A stretch of 41,705 bases of DNA from Syntrophomonas sp. (GTDB taxonomy: Bacteria > Bacillota > Syntrophomonadia > Syntrophomonadales > Syntrophomonadaceae). The stretch spans positions 1 through 41,705 of the forward strand of contig JAENZN010000029.1 of the NCBI GenBank assembly GCA_016841245.1. Direction: 5' to 3'. The notes beneath the pieces are model-generated. The model did no database searches, was not told the DNA's origin, and saw only the letters and a program-made list of their open reading frames with translations. Shown here piece by piece: positions 7,697-17,013 of this stretch. The position numbers and the translations under genes are program-made. How positions within the stretch are numbered: the first letter of the stretch is position 1; each line of letters opens with the position of its first letter.

Positions 7697-7983
7697 ACGG
7701 GCACCCCCTTTTTGTTGTAATGCATTATCAGTATATAGATAAAATTTCTCTTATTCAATGCAACAGAATACTTTACAGATATAGCCCCATAAAATGCAGA
7801 TATAGCAAGAATCTGTGCAGCATATTTTTGCAGAAATATCTCAAAAGGTGTGCCCACAAAACACATATAAGGGTATTTGGCAAGCAGAATTGGAACAACT
7901 CGCTGTATGCAATAATAGGCATCAATTATACCTGCCATCAATGGGAAAGTAACCAACCACCAAGCGACAACTCCAATGTTTAT
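7693..7983 (-). pseudogene. Truncated membrane protein upstream of the LytTR gene
   Basis: The minus strand reads INIGVVAWWLVTFPLMAGII, then DAYYCIQRVVPILLAKYPYM and a further hydrophobic segment (AAQILAISAFYGAI), before a basic tail ending at TGA 7695-7693. It has about three hydrophobic segments. There is no good start (a TTG and an ATG lie inside the first helix) and an in-frame TAA sits just upstream, so I read it as the C-terminal part of a larger membrane protein. The overlap with the LytTR start indicates that the two were once one operon. Confidence 0.4.
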
Positions 7984-8083
7984 TTAATTTAATTTCCCAA
8001 TGATTAGATAGGAAGTTATTAACATAATGTAGAAGGGTTAAATAGTTCCTGGTGTCCTAAAACTTGATATGGGAGTGAATCAT

Positions 8084-10051
8084 ATGAAAAAATTATTATG
8101 GAAGCCCTCTGCTGAATATGTAAAAAAGACTAATATGAACGCTTTTATGGGTTATGTAAATGCCAAATTTGGTCTTGCATTTGATGATTACCGGTCTCTT
8201 TATAACTGGTCGGTTGATTATCCTATCGAATTTTGGGACACACTATGGCAATATCTGGATATCAAGTGTTCCAGGCCCTATTCGGCACCGGTCAATGATT
8301 TATCAAAATTTCTCGGAGCTGGCTGGTTCATTGGTGCTGAATTAAACTATGCGGAGAATATGCTTCGATTTTCTTCAAGTTCAGCTCCGGCTATTATATT
8401 TCGGGGTGAGAACCAAATCAGAGAAGAGATCAGCCATAAGGAGTTATATGAACAGGTTGCCCGGCTTGCTGAAGCGCTTAGACAAGAGGGAATAAAACCA
8501 GGTGATATAATCGCCGCCTATATGCCCAATCTACCTCAAACACTTATTGCAATGCTCGCGTGTTCAGCTGTAGGTGCGGTATGGTGCTCGTGCGCTACTG
8601 ATATTGGACCACAGGCAGCCATTGACCGGCTTGGCCAGGTAAAACCTTCGGTTTTATTTACAACCGATGGATATTTCTATAAAGGAAAACGATTCGATGT
8701 TCTAGAAAATGTAAAAGCAGTTTTGGACGGAATCAGTTCCATAAAAAGAGTGGTTATCACTCCTTATGCGGGTAATAGTCCTAAAATAAATAAAATTCCC
8801 AATAGTGTTGGTTATGCAGACTATCTTAGCAGGAATGTGGCGCAGGATTTTGAGTTTGAGCAGCTTCCTTCGGAACACCCTCTTTTTATAATGTTTTCAT
8901 CGGGAACCACCGGAAATCCCAAATGCATGGTACAATCGGCGGCGGGTGTTTTGATCAATCAGCTAAAAGAACTGGTTTTGCATAATGACATGAAGCCATC
9001 TGATCGCATGCTCTATATCACTAGCTGCAGTTGGATGATGTGGAACTGGCAGGCTGCAGCTATAGGAACGGGTGCTTCAATAGTCCTCTATGACGGTAAC
9101 CCGTCCTATCCCGATACATCTGCCATATGGAAGATTCTAGAGGAAGAGCGGGTTACTATATTCGGGCTCAGTGCCAGCTATGTGCATACTATAATGAAAG
9201 AACACTTTTCACCCAGGCAAGCTGTTTCGCTCCCATATCTCAGGGCCATATCCCAGACCGGTTCGGTGCTCACCGACGAGGGCTTTGAATACATTTATAA
9301 AGAAATCAAAGAAGATTTGCATTTTAATTCGATTGCCGGGGGAACTGAAATTAACGGCTGTTTAGCATCAGGTAATCCTATCAGTCCTGTTTATCGCGGG
9401 GAACTTCAAGCCCCTGGGCTGGGCATGAAGATAAATGCGTACAATGAAAAGGGAGAGCCGGTCAGAGATGAGCAAGGGGAACTGGTCTGCGAGCTGCCTG
9501 CCCCGTCAATGCCGATCTACTTCTGGAATGATCCGGATAACAGCCGTTATATGGATGCTTATTTTAGAATGTATCCTGGCATCTGGCATCATGGAGATTA
9601 CGTAATGATACATTCTGATACCGGGGGAATAACTTATTTTGGCCGCTCTGATTCGATCTTAAAACCTTCCGGGGTTAGAATCGGAACTGCAGAAATCTAT
9701 AATCAGGTTGAAAAAATTTCGCAAATTACGGATAGTCTGGCAATAGGACAGAACTATAGGGGTGACCAGAGGATTATCCTTTTTGTTCAAACCCAAGAGG
9801 GGATTGAGCTGGATGAGAAACTGAAGGAAGAAATATCAAAGGTTCTAAGGGTAAATGCTTCTCCCCGGCATGTTCCGGCAATTATTATGCAGGTGCCTGA
9901 TATCCCCAAAACACTTAATGGCAAAAAGGTTGAAAGTGCAGTTACCAATATTATAAACGGGCGCAGGGTTACTAATAGAGATGCCCTGGGCAACCCCGAA
10001 TCACTTGGTTATTTTACCGGGATTCTACCCTTGTTGAATGAGCCCGGTTAG
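8084..10051 (+). CDS. aacS: Acetoacetyl-CoA synthetase (acetoacetate--CoA ligase)
   Basis: 655 residues, the usual length for the family. It activates acetoacetate with ATP and CoA to acetoacetyl-CoA, for use of ketone bodies or polyhydroxybutyrate breakdown products. The adenylate-forming motif FSSGTTGNPKCMVQ lies at about 270-283, followed by the second core motif around GGTEINGC and the C-terminal hinge FGRSDSILKPSGVRIGTAEI. The catalytic lysine lies in IPKTLNGKKVE near the end. WNDPDNSRYMDAYF and the N-terminal LWKPSAEYVKKTNM are typical of AacS rather than acetyl-CoA synthetase. I start at ATG 8084 because the ATG at 8069 lies in the GGGAGTG ribosome site. It stands alone, with decayed genes on both sides. 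Confidence 0.92.
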   Translation: MKKLLWKPSAEYVKKTNMNAFMGYVNAKFGLAFDDYRSLYNWSVDYPIEFWDTLWQYLDIKCSRPYSAPVNDLSKFLGAGWFIGAELNYAENMLRFSSSSAPAIIFRGENQIREEISHKELYEQVARLAEALRQEGIKPGDIIAAYMPNLPQTLIAMLACSAVGAVWCSCATDIGPQAAIDRLGQVKPSVLFTTDGYFYKGKRFDVLENVKAVLDGISSIKRVVITPYAGNSPKINKIPNSVGYADYLSRNVAQDFEFEQLPSEHPLFIMFSSGTTGNPKCMVQSAAGVLINQLKELVLHNDMKPSDRMLYITSCSWMMWNWQAAAIGTGASIVLYDGNPSYPDTSAIWKILEEERVTIFGLSASYVHTIMKEHFSPRQAVSLPYLRAISQTGSVLTDEGFEYIYKEIKEDLHFNSIAGGTEINGCLASGNPISPVYRGELQAPGLGMKINAYNEKGEPVRDEQGELVCELPAPSMPIYFWNDPDNSRYMDAYFRMYPGIWHHGDYVMIHSDTGGITYFGRSDSILKPSGVRIGTAEIYNQVEKISQITDSLAIGQNYRGDQRIILFVQTQEGIELDEKLKEEISKVLRVNASPRHVPAIIMQVPDIPKTLNGKKVESAVTNIINGRRVTNRDALGNPESLGYFTGILPLLNEPG

Positions 10052-10278
10052 ACCCAAAGGGATGTTCCCATTCTGTCCCCCAGCGCTGTGCTATTTTCCT
10101 TTTTATCTAGCAGATTGCATAGAATGAATAAACAAATATTGTAAGGTGAAGATTTTGATCAACCAGGCATAGTCATGGAATAATAATTTATGCCGGTTGG
10201 AGTTTACAATTAAATAGTCACAAATATAAAATCGAGCGTATATTATTTCATTTGTGGTTGAACTGAGAGGGGGAAGGT

Positions 10279-10725
10279 ATGAAATTAAGTTGTGAATCTT
10301 GTTACCTTAAAGATTATTTACCTGAACTGATGTGGTTGATTATAATCATCCATTAATAAGGATAAAAGTAAATGAATTAGTATCTACTTCATCTGGCAAA
10401 ATTGAAACAATCAAGACTGCATTTGAATATGTTCGTGATAATATTGACCATTCTTTCGACATACAAAGTTCTCGTGTTACATGCAAAGCCTCAGAGGTTC
10501 TTCACTTAAAAGAAGGTGTTTGCTATGCAAAATAAAACTTGCTGGCAGCCATGTTAAGAAGCCGGGGTATTCCCACAGGTTTTTGTTATCAAAGGCTTAC
10601 CATGGGTGACACACACACACCTGATACAGGCTATTGCATACATGCTTTAAATGCTGTATATCTTGAAACGCTTCAGCGTTGGATAAGATTAGATGCCCGG
10701 GGAATAAAGCAGGGGTCAATTCTCA
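10279..10725 (+). pseudogene. Transglutaminase-like (cysteine protease superfamily) gene, inactivated
   Basis: ATG 10279 follows AGAGGGGGAAGG and gives MKLSCESCYLKDYLPEL. The frame then shifts by one base into DVVDYNHPLIRIKVNEL and runs to the active-site block EGVCYAK. An in-frame TAA (10533-10535) replaces one residue there, and the same frame resumes with NLLAAMLRSRGIPTGFCYQR, the histidine block CIHALNAVYL and the aspartate block RWIRLDARG. Cys, His and Asp of the transglutaminase-like triad are therefore all still visible, but separated by one frameshift and one nonsense codon. The last part, after about 10700, is lost. Three lesions make a recent loss of function more likely than sequencing error. 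Confidence 0.85.
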
Positions 10726-10736
10726 ATTTTCTATAT

Positions 10737-11033
10737 TTATTTATTGTTTTTAGCCGAAGCACTGTCTTTTATCATCGCTATTTCTGCAACCTTCGGAATT
10801 TTATTCACGATAGCGGAATAGTTTCTTCGATCATGAGGAAAGAAGCATTTACTGCAATCCTTGATCCCTTTGTCATTATAGGAATAATTACCGTTACATT
10901 GTTCTCCTAAAGAATACAGCGGGCAATAGCAAAATAGACAGTTAAAATCCTCTGGTTTGTCAGTGGGATGGCACGGAAAATACTCACATTCTGTGTGGCT
11001 AAAAAACCAAGCTTTTTTCTCCTGATGATTCAC
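10737..11033 (-). CDS. Cysteine-rich small-domain protein associated with cobalamin genes
   Basis: 98 residues. The core EYFPCHPTDKPEDFNCLFCYCPLY is followed by CNGNYSYNDKGIKDCSKC and FPHDRRNYSAIVNKIP, with seven cysteines suited to bind a metal ion or Fe-S cluster. This matches the 'cysteine-rich small domain' known from B12 gene clusters, where it occurs alone or fused to cobalamin enzymes. Its biochemical role is not established. The start is GTG 11033, behind AAGGAGG. It lies 67 bases after cbiC on the same strand and so is probably the last gene of the operon. Its 3' end meets the transglutaminase remnant. Confidence 0.8.
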   Translation of the reverse strand: MNHQEKKAWFFSHTECEYFPCHPTDKPEDFNCLFCYCPLYSLGEQCNGNYSYNDKGIKDCSKCFFPHDRRNYSAIVNKIPKVAEIAMIKDSASAKNNK

Positions 11034-11100
11034 AATATTCCTCCTTTCAGTTTTTGATATACGGTTGTCATACCATTAATAATACATAGTATCTCGCTCA

Positions 11101-11727
11101 TTACGCCCTCGTGATAAGATACATCAGCGCGTTTACGATGGCAGCCGCGACATTGCTGCCGCCCTTTCGACCTCGCGCCACAATGTAGGGTATATCGGTC
11201 TGCATGATGAGCTCCTTGGACTGCACCACGTTCACAAAACCTACTGGTACGCTTATAATAAGCGACGGAGATATGCAGCCTTCGTTTATAAGCTCATACA
11301 GGCGGATAAGTGCGGTAGGAGCGTTCCCAATAACGAAGATGGGATGGCCCTGAAGGGATGCGGCTTTATCCATGGAAGCAGCAGCACGTGTGGAGTTATA
11401 CTGTTTTGCAGTTGAAGCGATATCTTCATCTGCCATGAAGCATAGCACCTCGGTTTGAAGCATAGCAAGTGCTGGCTTGTTGATGCCCGCCTTTGCCATA
11501 TTAGTGTCGGTCACAATGCGCTCACCAGTGCGAAGTGCGCCAAGCCCTGCTGAAAGCGCCGTCTTTGAAAAACACAGTGTCTCTGCATAATCGAAATCTG
11601 CCGTTGTGTGTATGACCCGTTTTATAATTGGCGCGAGCTCCGGATCGAGCTGATGGGGAAGCTCGTTCTCTATGATTTCAAAGCTGCGGCGTTCAATTTC
11701 TTCAGGCAGTAATTTTTCAAACTCCAT
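11101..11727 (-). CDS. cbiC: Precorrin-8X / cobalt-precorrin-8 methylmutase
   Basis: 208 residues. It moves the C-11 methyl group to C-12, giving cobyrinate, the last ring-forming step. The catalytic histidine is His40 in IIKRVIHTTADFDY; other family marks are VTDTNMAKAGIN, IFVIGNAPTAL and VPVGFVNVVQSKE near the C-terminus. I start at ATG 11727 rather than 11733 because AAGGAG lies seven bases before the former and one base before the latter. The upstream cbiP stop overlaps in an ATGA. Confidence 0.93.
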   Translation of the reverse strand: MEFEKLLPEEIERRSFEIIENELPHQLDPELAPIIKRVIHTTADFDYAETLCFSKTALSAGLGALRTGERIVTDTNMAKAGINKPALAMLQTEVLCFMADEDIASTAKQYNSTRAAASMDKAASLQGHPIFVIGNAPTALIRLYELINEGCISPSLIISVPVGFVNVVQSKELIMQTDIPYIVARGRKGGSNVAAAIVNALMYLITRA

Positions 11728-11729
11728 GT

Positions 11730-13220
11730 TCATACTCCTTCCTCTAATATTCGATAAATCAGTTTCATATCAAGACTTTCGCGTATCCCCTTAGCAAGCA
11801 GGTCGTGTTGGTCCTCCTTATACGCTTTTAAGTCAAATGCTTCCGTCTTAAGTGAAACACCCTTCTTCTTGCACAGTGAGGAAAGAACAGCCTCGCGGCA
11901 GGCTGCTGCGTCAAAAAAACCATGAAGATAACTGCCGTACACATTGTCGAGAACACAACCGTCCATGGCGCCGCTTTCAAGTAGAACAAGCGGTTTTGCG
12001 CCTTCTGAGAGAATTGTCCGTCCCATGTGGATTTCATACCCTTCGAGTTCTGCTCCAGAGAGCATGGCAAGCGTGCCCTCCGTCCCAAGCACCCTCGCTG
12101 TGGTGCGGGAACGGTGCTTTTCGGAAGTGAATTCGGTTTGTACGGGCAGCAGATTGATTCCCTCTACCTCTCCGCCTCCTTCTACACCTTCAGGGTCAAC
12201 GATACGGCTACCGAGCATTTGATACCCTCCACATAAACCAAATACAACAATCCCCTGTGACGCAAGCTTCTTAATCGCAGATTCCAGTCCGCATTCCCGC
12301 AGCCATTTAAGGTCGGATATGGTACTCTTTGTGCCGGGGAGTATTACCATGTCAGGACTGCCCAATTCTTTTGCACTGTTCACATATCGTACACCCACAC
12401 CTGAAGTAGCTTCAAACGCCGCAAAATCTGTAAAGTTTGATAAGCGCGGCAATCGTATGACCGCTATGTCGATAATTACGCCAAGCGTTCTTCGAGTCAA
12501 CCTCTCGGCAAGGCTGTCCTCGTCCTCTATGTCCACAATTAAATAGGGTATGACTCCAGCTACAGGCTTTCCTGTGAGATTTTCGAGCATATTAATTCCT
12601 TTATAGAGCAGGCCTATATCTCCACGAAACTTATTTATGACAGTCGCCTTTATCATGCTTTGCTCATTTTCCTCCAGAAGGGCAACGGTGCCGTAGAGCT
12701 GCGCGAACACGCCGCCTCGGTCAATGTCTCCGACAAGCAGCACGGGTGCTTTGGCGAGCTTTGCCATGCCCATGTTGACGATATCATCCTCTTTTAGATT
12801 GATTTCGGCGGGGCTGCCCGCACCCTCGATTACGATGATGTCATTTTCCTCAGCCAGGGAGCTGTACGCACGCATGATGTCAGGTATGAGACTACTCTTC
12901 ATGGCGAAATATTCTTTCGCGCTCATGTTACCAAGAACCTCGCCGTTTACAATTACCTGCGAGCCAATGTTTGTCACCGGCTTGAGTAATATCGGGTTCA
13001 TGCGTACGCTGGGCGCGATTCCGCATGCCTCCGCCTGCACCACTTGTGCGCGCCCCATCTCGAGTCCCTCGTCCGTAATGAAGGAATTGAGCGCCATGTT
13101 TTGTGATTTAAAGGGTGCGACACGATAACCGTCCTGCCTGAATATCCGGCACAGACCTGCACAGACAAGGCTTTTTCCGGCGTTGGACATCGTCCCTTGT
13201 ACCATAATTGCTTTAGCCAT
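11730..13220 (-). CDS. cbiP: Cobyric acid synthase (glutamine-dependent amidase)
   Basis: 496 residues. It amidates positions b, d, e and g of adenosylcobyrinate a,c-diamide. The N-terminal ATP-binding domain opens with [13 protein letters not shown] and contains [14 protein letters not shown] and [14 protein letters not shown]. The C-terminal class-I glutaminase domain carries the nucleophile in [12 protein letters not shown] and a histidine in [10 protein letters not shown]. The start at ATG 13220 has GGAGG six bases upstream; an earlier in-frame ATG lies inside cobD. It overlaps cobD by eight bases and cbiC by four. Confidence 0.94.
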   Translation of the reverse strand: MAKAIMVQGTMSNAGKSLVCAGLCRIFRQDGYRVAPFKSQNMALNSFITDEGLEMGRAQVVQAEACGIAPSVRMNPILLKPVTNIGSQVIVNGEVLGNMSAKEYFAMKSSLIPDIMRAYSSLAEENDIIVIEGAGSPAEINLKEDDIVNMGMAKLAKAPVLLVGDIDRGGVFAQLYGTVALLEENEQSMIKATVINKFRGDIGLLYKGINMLENLTGKPVAGVIPYLIVDIEDEDSLAERLTRRTLGVIIDIAVIRLPRLSNFTDFAAFEATSGVGVRYVNSAKELGSPDMVILPGTKSTISDLKWLRECGLESAIKKLASQGIVVFGLCGGYQMLGSRIVDPEGVEGGGEVEGINLLPVQTEFTSEKHRSRTTARVLGTEGTLAMLSGAELEGYEIHMGRTILSEGAKPLVLLESGAMDGCVLDNVYGSYLHGFFDAAACREAVLSSLCKKKGVSLKTEAFDLKAYKEDQHDLLAKGIRESLDMKLIYRILEEGV

Positions 13221-14253
13221 TAAGTACCTCCGATACGGCACTCAGCAGTGCCATATTTTCATGGTGATTTTTGAGCCCGATGCGTATAAAGTTTTCACCC
13301 AGCCCTGTAAAATTCGCACAGGAACGCACCAGGATACCACGCGCCCTAAGCGGCGCATAAAGCAGCTTCTTACTTTTAATCAATAAAAAATTAGCGTCAC
13401 TTTGATACACGGTGAGCCCAAGGCTGCGAAGCGCCGCTGTTATAAAATTACGCTCGTTTTCAACGATCAGCCGTGTGCTTTCTATCCAATTCTGTTCATA
13501 GAGCGCTGCAATCCCGGCAGCTTGAGCCACCATCGATACACTCCATGTCGGCATATGTTCGGCAATTTTTAACAGAAGACTCTCATCAGAAGAGTATAAC
13601 GTGCCTAGTCTCAGTCCTGCCATGGAGTAAATCTTGGTGAACGCCTGAAGTATTAAAAGATTAGGATATTTTTTAAGCTGCGGGAGCATACTTTCCCCGC
13701 ATGTAAAATCTATAAAACACTCATCAAGTATGAGAAGCGTTTTGTTGTTGAAGCATATCTCCGCTATACGGTACAGCAGAGATGGTTCAGCAAGGCGGCC
13801 GGTAGGGTTGTTGGGATTGCAGAGAAAAATCATATCTACATCCGGTGTGAGCTTAGCCAGAAGATTCTCTGTGAGGACAAATTCCTGTGATTCCAAAAGG
13901 CTATGTTCGCACACCTCGCCTCCAAAGAGCGTTACCGCTCGCTCATATTCCGAAAAGGTCGGAGCGAGGGTAGCTGCCCGTCGCGGTCTTAAGCTGGCGC
14001 ACAGCGCGAATATAAGCTCGATTGCACCGTTCCCGCAGAGTACCATAGAGGCATCATCTAACCCATACTGCGCTGCAATTGCCGACCGAAGTGCACGGCA
14101 GGAGGGGTCGGGGTATCGTACATACTCGGGAACTTGATCTATAATCGCCTGTTGAACGGATTCAGGCATCCCCAACGGATTGGTGTTGACGGAGAAATCG
14201 AGCGAAATGCTCTCTCCGGCATAGATATTTCCGCCGTGTTCATATCGTAACAT
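13213..14253 (-). CDS. cobD: Threonine-phosphate decarboxylase, PLP enzyme
   Basis: 346 residues. It makes (R)-1-amino-2-propanol phosphate for the nucleotide-loop arm. The fold is of the histidinol-phosphate aminotransferase type. HGGNIY and [10 protein letters not shown] lie at the N-terminus, [10 protein letters not shown] at about 150, and LDECFIDF next. The PLP-binding lysine lies in [14 protein letters not shown], and the C-terminal arginine block is FIRIGLK. The start ATG 14253 follows a GGGGGG site. The stop overlaps the cbiP start and the start overlaps the cbiB end, consistent with operon coupling. Confidence 0.9.
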   Translation of the reverse strand: MLRYEHGGNIYAGESISLDFSVNTNPLGMPESVQQAIIDQVPEYVRYPDPSCRALRSAIAAQYGLDDASMVLCGNGAIELIFALCASLRPRRAATLAPTFSEYERAVTLFGGEVCEHSLLESQEFVLTENLLAKLTPDVDMIFLCNPNNPTGRLAEPSLLYRIAEICFNNKTLLILDECFIDFTCGESMLPQLKKYPNLLILQAFTKIYSMAGLRLGTLYSSDESLLLKIAEHMPTWSVSMVAQAAGIAALYEQNWIESTRLIVENERNFITAALRSLGLTVYQSDANFLLIKSKKLLYAPLRARGILVRSCANFTGLGENFIRIGLKNHHENMALLSAVSEVLNG

Positions 14254-15196
14254 AGAGCGCCCCCCTTGCAATCAGTGAGAAAAGCAGCATGAGTACTGCC
14301 GTAGCGTAAAGTAATTTGTGTGCACGGCGAATATCATCTGTCTCAATAGGTCGAATATCATCACCTATATACGGTTTCTCATACAGTTTCCCAAAATAAT
14401 AGGCGTTTCCGGCTAAGCGAACTCGGAGTGCACCCGCCATTACGGCCTCGGTCTGCGCTGAGTTGGGGCTCGCGTGTCTGAGACGATCCCGCCGCCAGAT
14501 GTGCAAGGCGTTTTTGGCATCCATACGGTAAAGCCATGCTGCACATATCATCAAAAGCGCACACAAGCGAGAGGGGATGAAGTTTAGTGCATCATCGAGT
14601 TTTGCGGCAAAACGGCCAAAATCCAAATATCGTTCGTTCTTATAACCTATCATAGAATCCATGGTATTGGCCGCCTTATACATGCAGCCCAGCGGTGCAC
14701 CACCCAACATAAGATAAATAAGAGGTGCAACTACTCCGTCGGAGGCGTTTTCCGCTACGGTTTCAACCGCTGCACGCGTTACTCCTGCCGCATCGAGCTT
14801 ATCCGTATCTCTGCCGACAATCATGGAAACCGCCTTTCTCGCCCCTTGTAGATCTCCCGCTTTGAGCGCACTATATACTCTGCCGCTTTCAACCCTCAAA
14901 CTCTTTGTGGCAATAAGCTGCCAGCACAGGAGAGTCTCCAGCGCGAAATAAAGCCATGGAGAAATGCGGAAAGCAAAGTACAAAAGTACAGCAGGAATCG
15001 CTGTACATACAAGCAGCATAATCAATGACAACAGCGCACCGCCCAACCGCTTTCCCAAAAGCGGATAAAAAAGATGTTCGAGCTTCTCAATAAGTAACCC
15101 CATCCCACGCACGATGTGTGGCCAGCCTTGGGGGTCACCTATCATCATGTCAATAAAGAAGCCCGTGCACAGCGCTAAGGTCGAATAAATCAGCAT
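14240..15196 (-). CDS. cbiB: Adenosylcobinamide-phosphate synthase, membrane protein
   Basis: 318 residues with about four hydrophobic segments. It joins aminopropanol phosphate to adenosylcobyric acid at the membrane. Family marks: FFIDMMIGDPQGWPHIVRGMG at the N-terminus, IVGRDTDKLDAAGVTRAAVE in the middle, then ENASDGVVAPLIYLMLGGAP and KAANTMDSMIGYKNERYLDFG. The start ATG 15196 has AGGAGG seven bases before it. It overlaps both neighbours by a few bases. Confidence 0.93.
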   Translation of the reverse strand: MLIYSTLALCTGFFIDMMIGDPQGWPHIVRGMGLLIEKLEHLFYPLLGKRLGGALLSLIMLLVCTAIPAVLLYFAFRISPWLYFALETLLCWQLIATKSLRVESGRVYSALKAGDLQGARKAVSMIVGRDTDKLDAAGVTRAAVETVAENASDGVVAPLIYLMLGGAPLGCMYKAANTMDSMIGYKNERYLDFGRFAAKLDDALNFIPSRLCALLMICAAWLYRMDAKNALHIWRRDRLRHASPNSAQTEAVMAGALRVRLAGNAYYFGKLYEKPYIGDDIRPIETDDIRRAHKLLYATAVLMLLFSLIARGALYVTI

Positions 15197-15753
15197 ATTG
15201 TGCCTCCTGTAATTGTAAGAGTCCCATTTTCGCAGGCGCACATGATATAATTGCAATTGCCGATATGAAAATTATAGAAGTCGCGTCTGGGACGTACGAA
15301 ATATTCCATTATGGCCATGATGCAGCCTCCGTGTAACACAAACGCCGCAACGCATTTTTCCGGCAAACTGAAAGCTGCATTTGCAAACGCCCGAATGCTT
15401 CGTGCCCTAAATGCCGATACATCCTCACCATCTGGAATGGGGCCAGTGCATGCTGTTGCCAGCCATTCATTATAGGCGAAATCATTGGCATTTTTTCCTT
15501 CAAACAGGCCGAAATCGCATTCCCTCAGATCGTGGATGATCTTGATTTTTCGTTCGGGGAAGAGAATACCTGCTGTCTGCCGGCACCGAAGGAGCGGGCT
15601 GGAAAACACAGTATCGCACTGGGGAAGGCCTGGAGTCAAATCGACTGCCTGTGGCTCGCCCAAAGCGCAGAGGGGCTCGTCCGTACGACCGATATAACGT
15701 TTTTCCAGATTGCCCGCCGTCGTGCCGTGGCGGATAAACAGAATAGTTCTCAT
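15190..15753 (-). CDS. cobC: Alpha-ribazole phosphatase, histidine-phosphatase superfamily
   Basis: 187 residues. It removes the 5' phosphate from alpha-ribazole phosphate (or from adenosylcobalamin phosphate). The phosphohistidine motif is FIRHGTTAGN at residues 6-15. SSPLLRCRQTAG and LRECDFGLFEGK follow, with the second catalytic histidine in FVLHGGCIMAIM. The position between cobS and cbiB supports cobC rather than a generic phosphoglycerate mutase. I start at ATG 15753, behind AGGAGG; longer versions would run into cobS. ATGA overlaps with the cobS stop. Confidence 0.88.
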   Translation of the reverse strand: MRTILFIRHGTTAGNLEKRYIGRTDEPLCALGEPQAVDLTPGLPQCDTVFSSPLLRCRQTAGILFPERKIKIIHDLRECDFGLFEGKNANDFAYNEWLATACTGPIPDGEDVSAFRARSIRAFANAAFSLPEKCVAAFVLHGGCIMAIMEYFVRPRRDFYNFHIGNCNYIMCACENGTLTITGGTIC

Positions 15754-16511
15754 AGGAAACCTCCTATCAGCGCACCAGACAGAACGCAAAGTTCGCAAAG
15801 CAGGATAAAGAATCCAGAGGTGTCGCCGGTTACGCCACCGAACTGTTTTTTCGACATATGCGAATAACCCCAAAATGAAATTGCCGCAAGGAATGTGACA
15901 CATAGTCCTGACCAAAGATGAAAAAACATCATGCTTCCCGCGCAAAACAGGGCAAGAACATACATAACTGCCATGGCACGACGGTTTTTGGCGTTTCCCG
16001 TAAAGACGCTCAGCATACCTCCGCTGCGGGCATTGGGCAGGGTGAGTGCACCAAGTGTACATAGGCTACGGGAGAGAACAAATCCAATGCCAACCGTCCA
16101 CAAAGCAGTTCTGTTATAGAGAGCCGAGTATAGGCCGAAGTTCAAGAGCAGATACGAAGCGCACCAAATTACCGCAAACGCACCGGCATGTGAATCCTTC
16201 ATGATTTCCAGTTTGCGTTCTCGGGGCTGATGAGAACAGAGTGCATCGGCCGTATCCATAAACCCGTCCATATGAATGCCGCCGGTTTGCAGCAGGGGCA
16301 GTACAACTGCTACTGCTGCAAACAGTGCTGTTTCCACCTCGAATGCCAGGCAAAGCCATTGCCACAGGATAAGCGCTCCTCCGATGAATGTGCCTACTAC
16401 AGGTAAAAAGCAAATGGCAGTGCGCATATTTTCACTTTCCCATTCGACATGAGGTGTCGGCAGTATACTGTATGTACTTATGGCAATCCATAACGGGTTA
16501 AATAAGTTCAT
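15750..16511 (-). CDS. cobS: Adenosylcobinamide-GDP ribazoletransferase (cobalamin synthase)
   Basis: 253 residues, multi-pass membrane protein. It joins adenosylcobinamide-GDP and alpha-ribazole (phosphate) to give adenosylcobalamin (phosphate). The diagnostic metal-binding motif is GGIHMDGFMDTADAL at about 76-90, followed by KLEIMKDSHAGAFAV and, near the C-terminus, FGGVTGDTSGF. The start ATG 16511 follows AAGGAGC. It overlaps cobU by 14 bases and cobC by four. Confidence 0.93.
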   Translation of the reverse strand: MNLFNPLWIAISTYSILPTPHVEWESENMRTAICFLPVVGTFIGGALILWQWLCLAFEVETALFAAVAVVLPLLQTGGIHMDGFMDTADALCSHQPRERKLEIMKDSHAGAFAVIWCASYLLLNFGLYSALYNRTALWTVGIGFVLSRSLCTLGALTLPNARSGGMLSVFTGNAKNRRAMAVMYVLALFCAGSMMFFHLWSGLCVTFLAAISFWGYSHMSKKQFGGVTGDTSGFFILLCELCVLSGALIGGFL

Positions 16512-17013
16512 TTTTTGCTCCTTTTCTGAAAATTGGTGTACCTTCGCACATTTCCACCACTGCGTCTGCCAGAGTGTATAACTGTTGATTAAGGCTTTGA
16601 AGTGCCCGGATATACCGCCGAGTCTCTTCATTGTAAACGCCTGGGTCAAATTCGCTGATAGTTACCGCTATCACGCAGTCGACACGACGGCAGAGCGTTT
16701 TTATATCATCGAACACTTCCGCCTCAGATACGCCCTTATCAAACATTGCGTTCGAAAGCAGGTTAGAAACATCCTCTACCAACACTGCCGCATCTGCCGG
16801 TACGGCTGCATCGCTCACGGTATAAGGTAACTCCAATGTAATGAAACCCAACCCCGCGCGTTGAGCTTTATGCTTTTGTACCCGGGACGCACCCTCCGCA
16901 CCATATGGCAGCATGGTAGCAATATAATAGCGTGTCTTTCCCAACCAAACCGCCAGCTCTTCGGCGTAAGAGCTTTTTCCACTGTTGTTTTTGCCCATTA
17001 TGAGTATCATCAT
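16498..17013 (-). CDS. cobU: Adenosylcobinamide kinase / adenosylcobinamide-phosphate guanylyltransferase
   Basis: 171 residues. It phosphorylates adenosylcobinamide and transfers GMP to it. The P-loop is GKNNSGKSSYAEEL at 7-20. The guanylylation histidine is expected in the RVQKHKAQR block, and ISEFDPGVYNEETRRYI corresponds to the family's 'SEFG.G.VP' loop. The P-loop reads GKNNSGKS where most relatives have G.ARSGKS, a mild deviation. Four bases overlap cobT; two adjacent ATGs (17013 and 17010) could each start it. Confidence 0.88.
   Translation of the reverse strand: MMILIMGKNNSGKSSYAEELAVWLGKTRYYIATMLPYGAEGASRVQKHKAQRAGLGFITLELPYTVSDAAVPADAAVLVEDVSNLLSNAMFDKGVSEAEVFDDIKTLCRRVDCVIAVTISEFDPGVYNEETRRYIRALQSLNQQLYTLADAVVEMCEGTPIFRKGAKNELI

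Noticed and set aside
10606-10622. ACAC dinucleotide run
   Set aside because: It lies inside the transglutaminase remnant (codons for Asp-Thr-His-Thr-Pro) and is too short to count as a repeat.
15754-16062. N-terminal extension of cobC by about 100 residues
   Set aside because: It lies antiphase within cobS, has no family similarity, and the FIRHGTT domain has its own ATG and AGGAGG at 15753.
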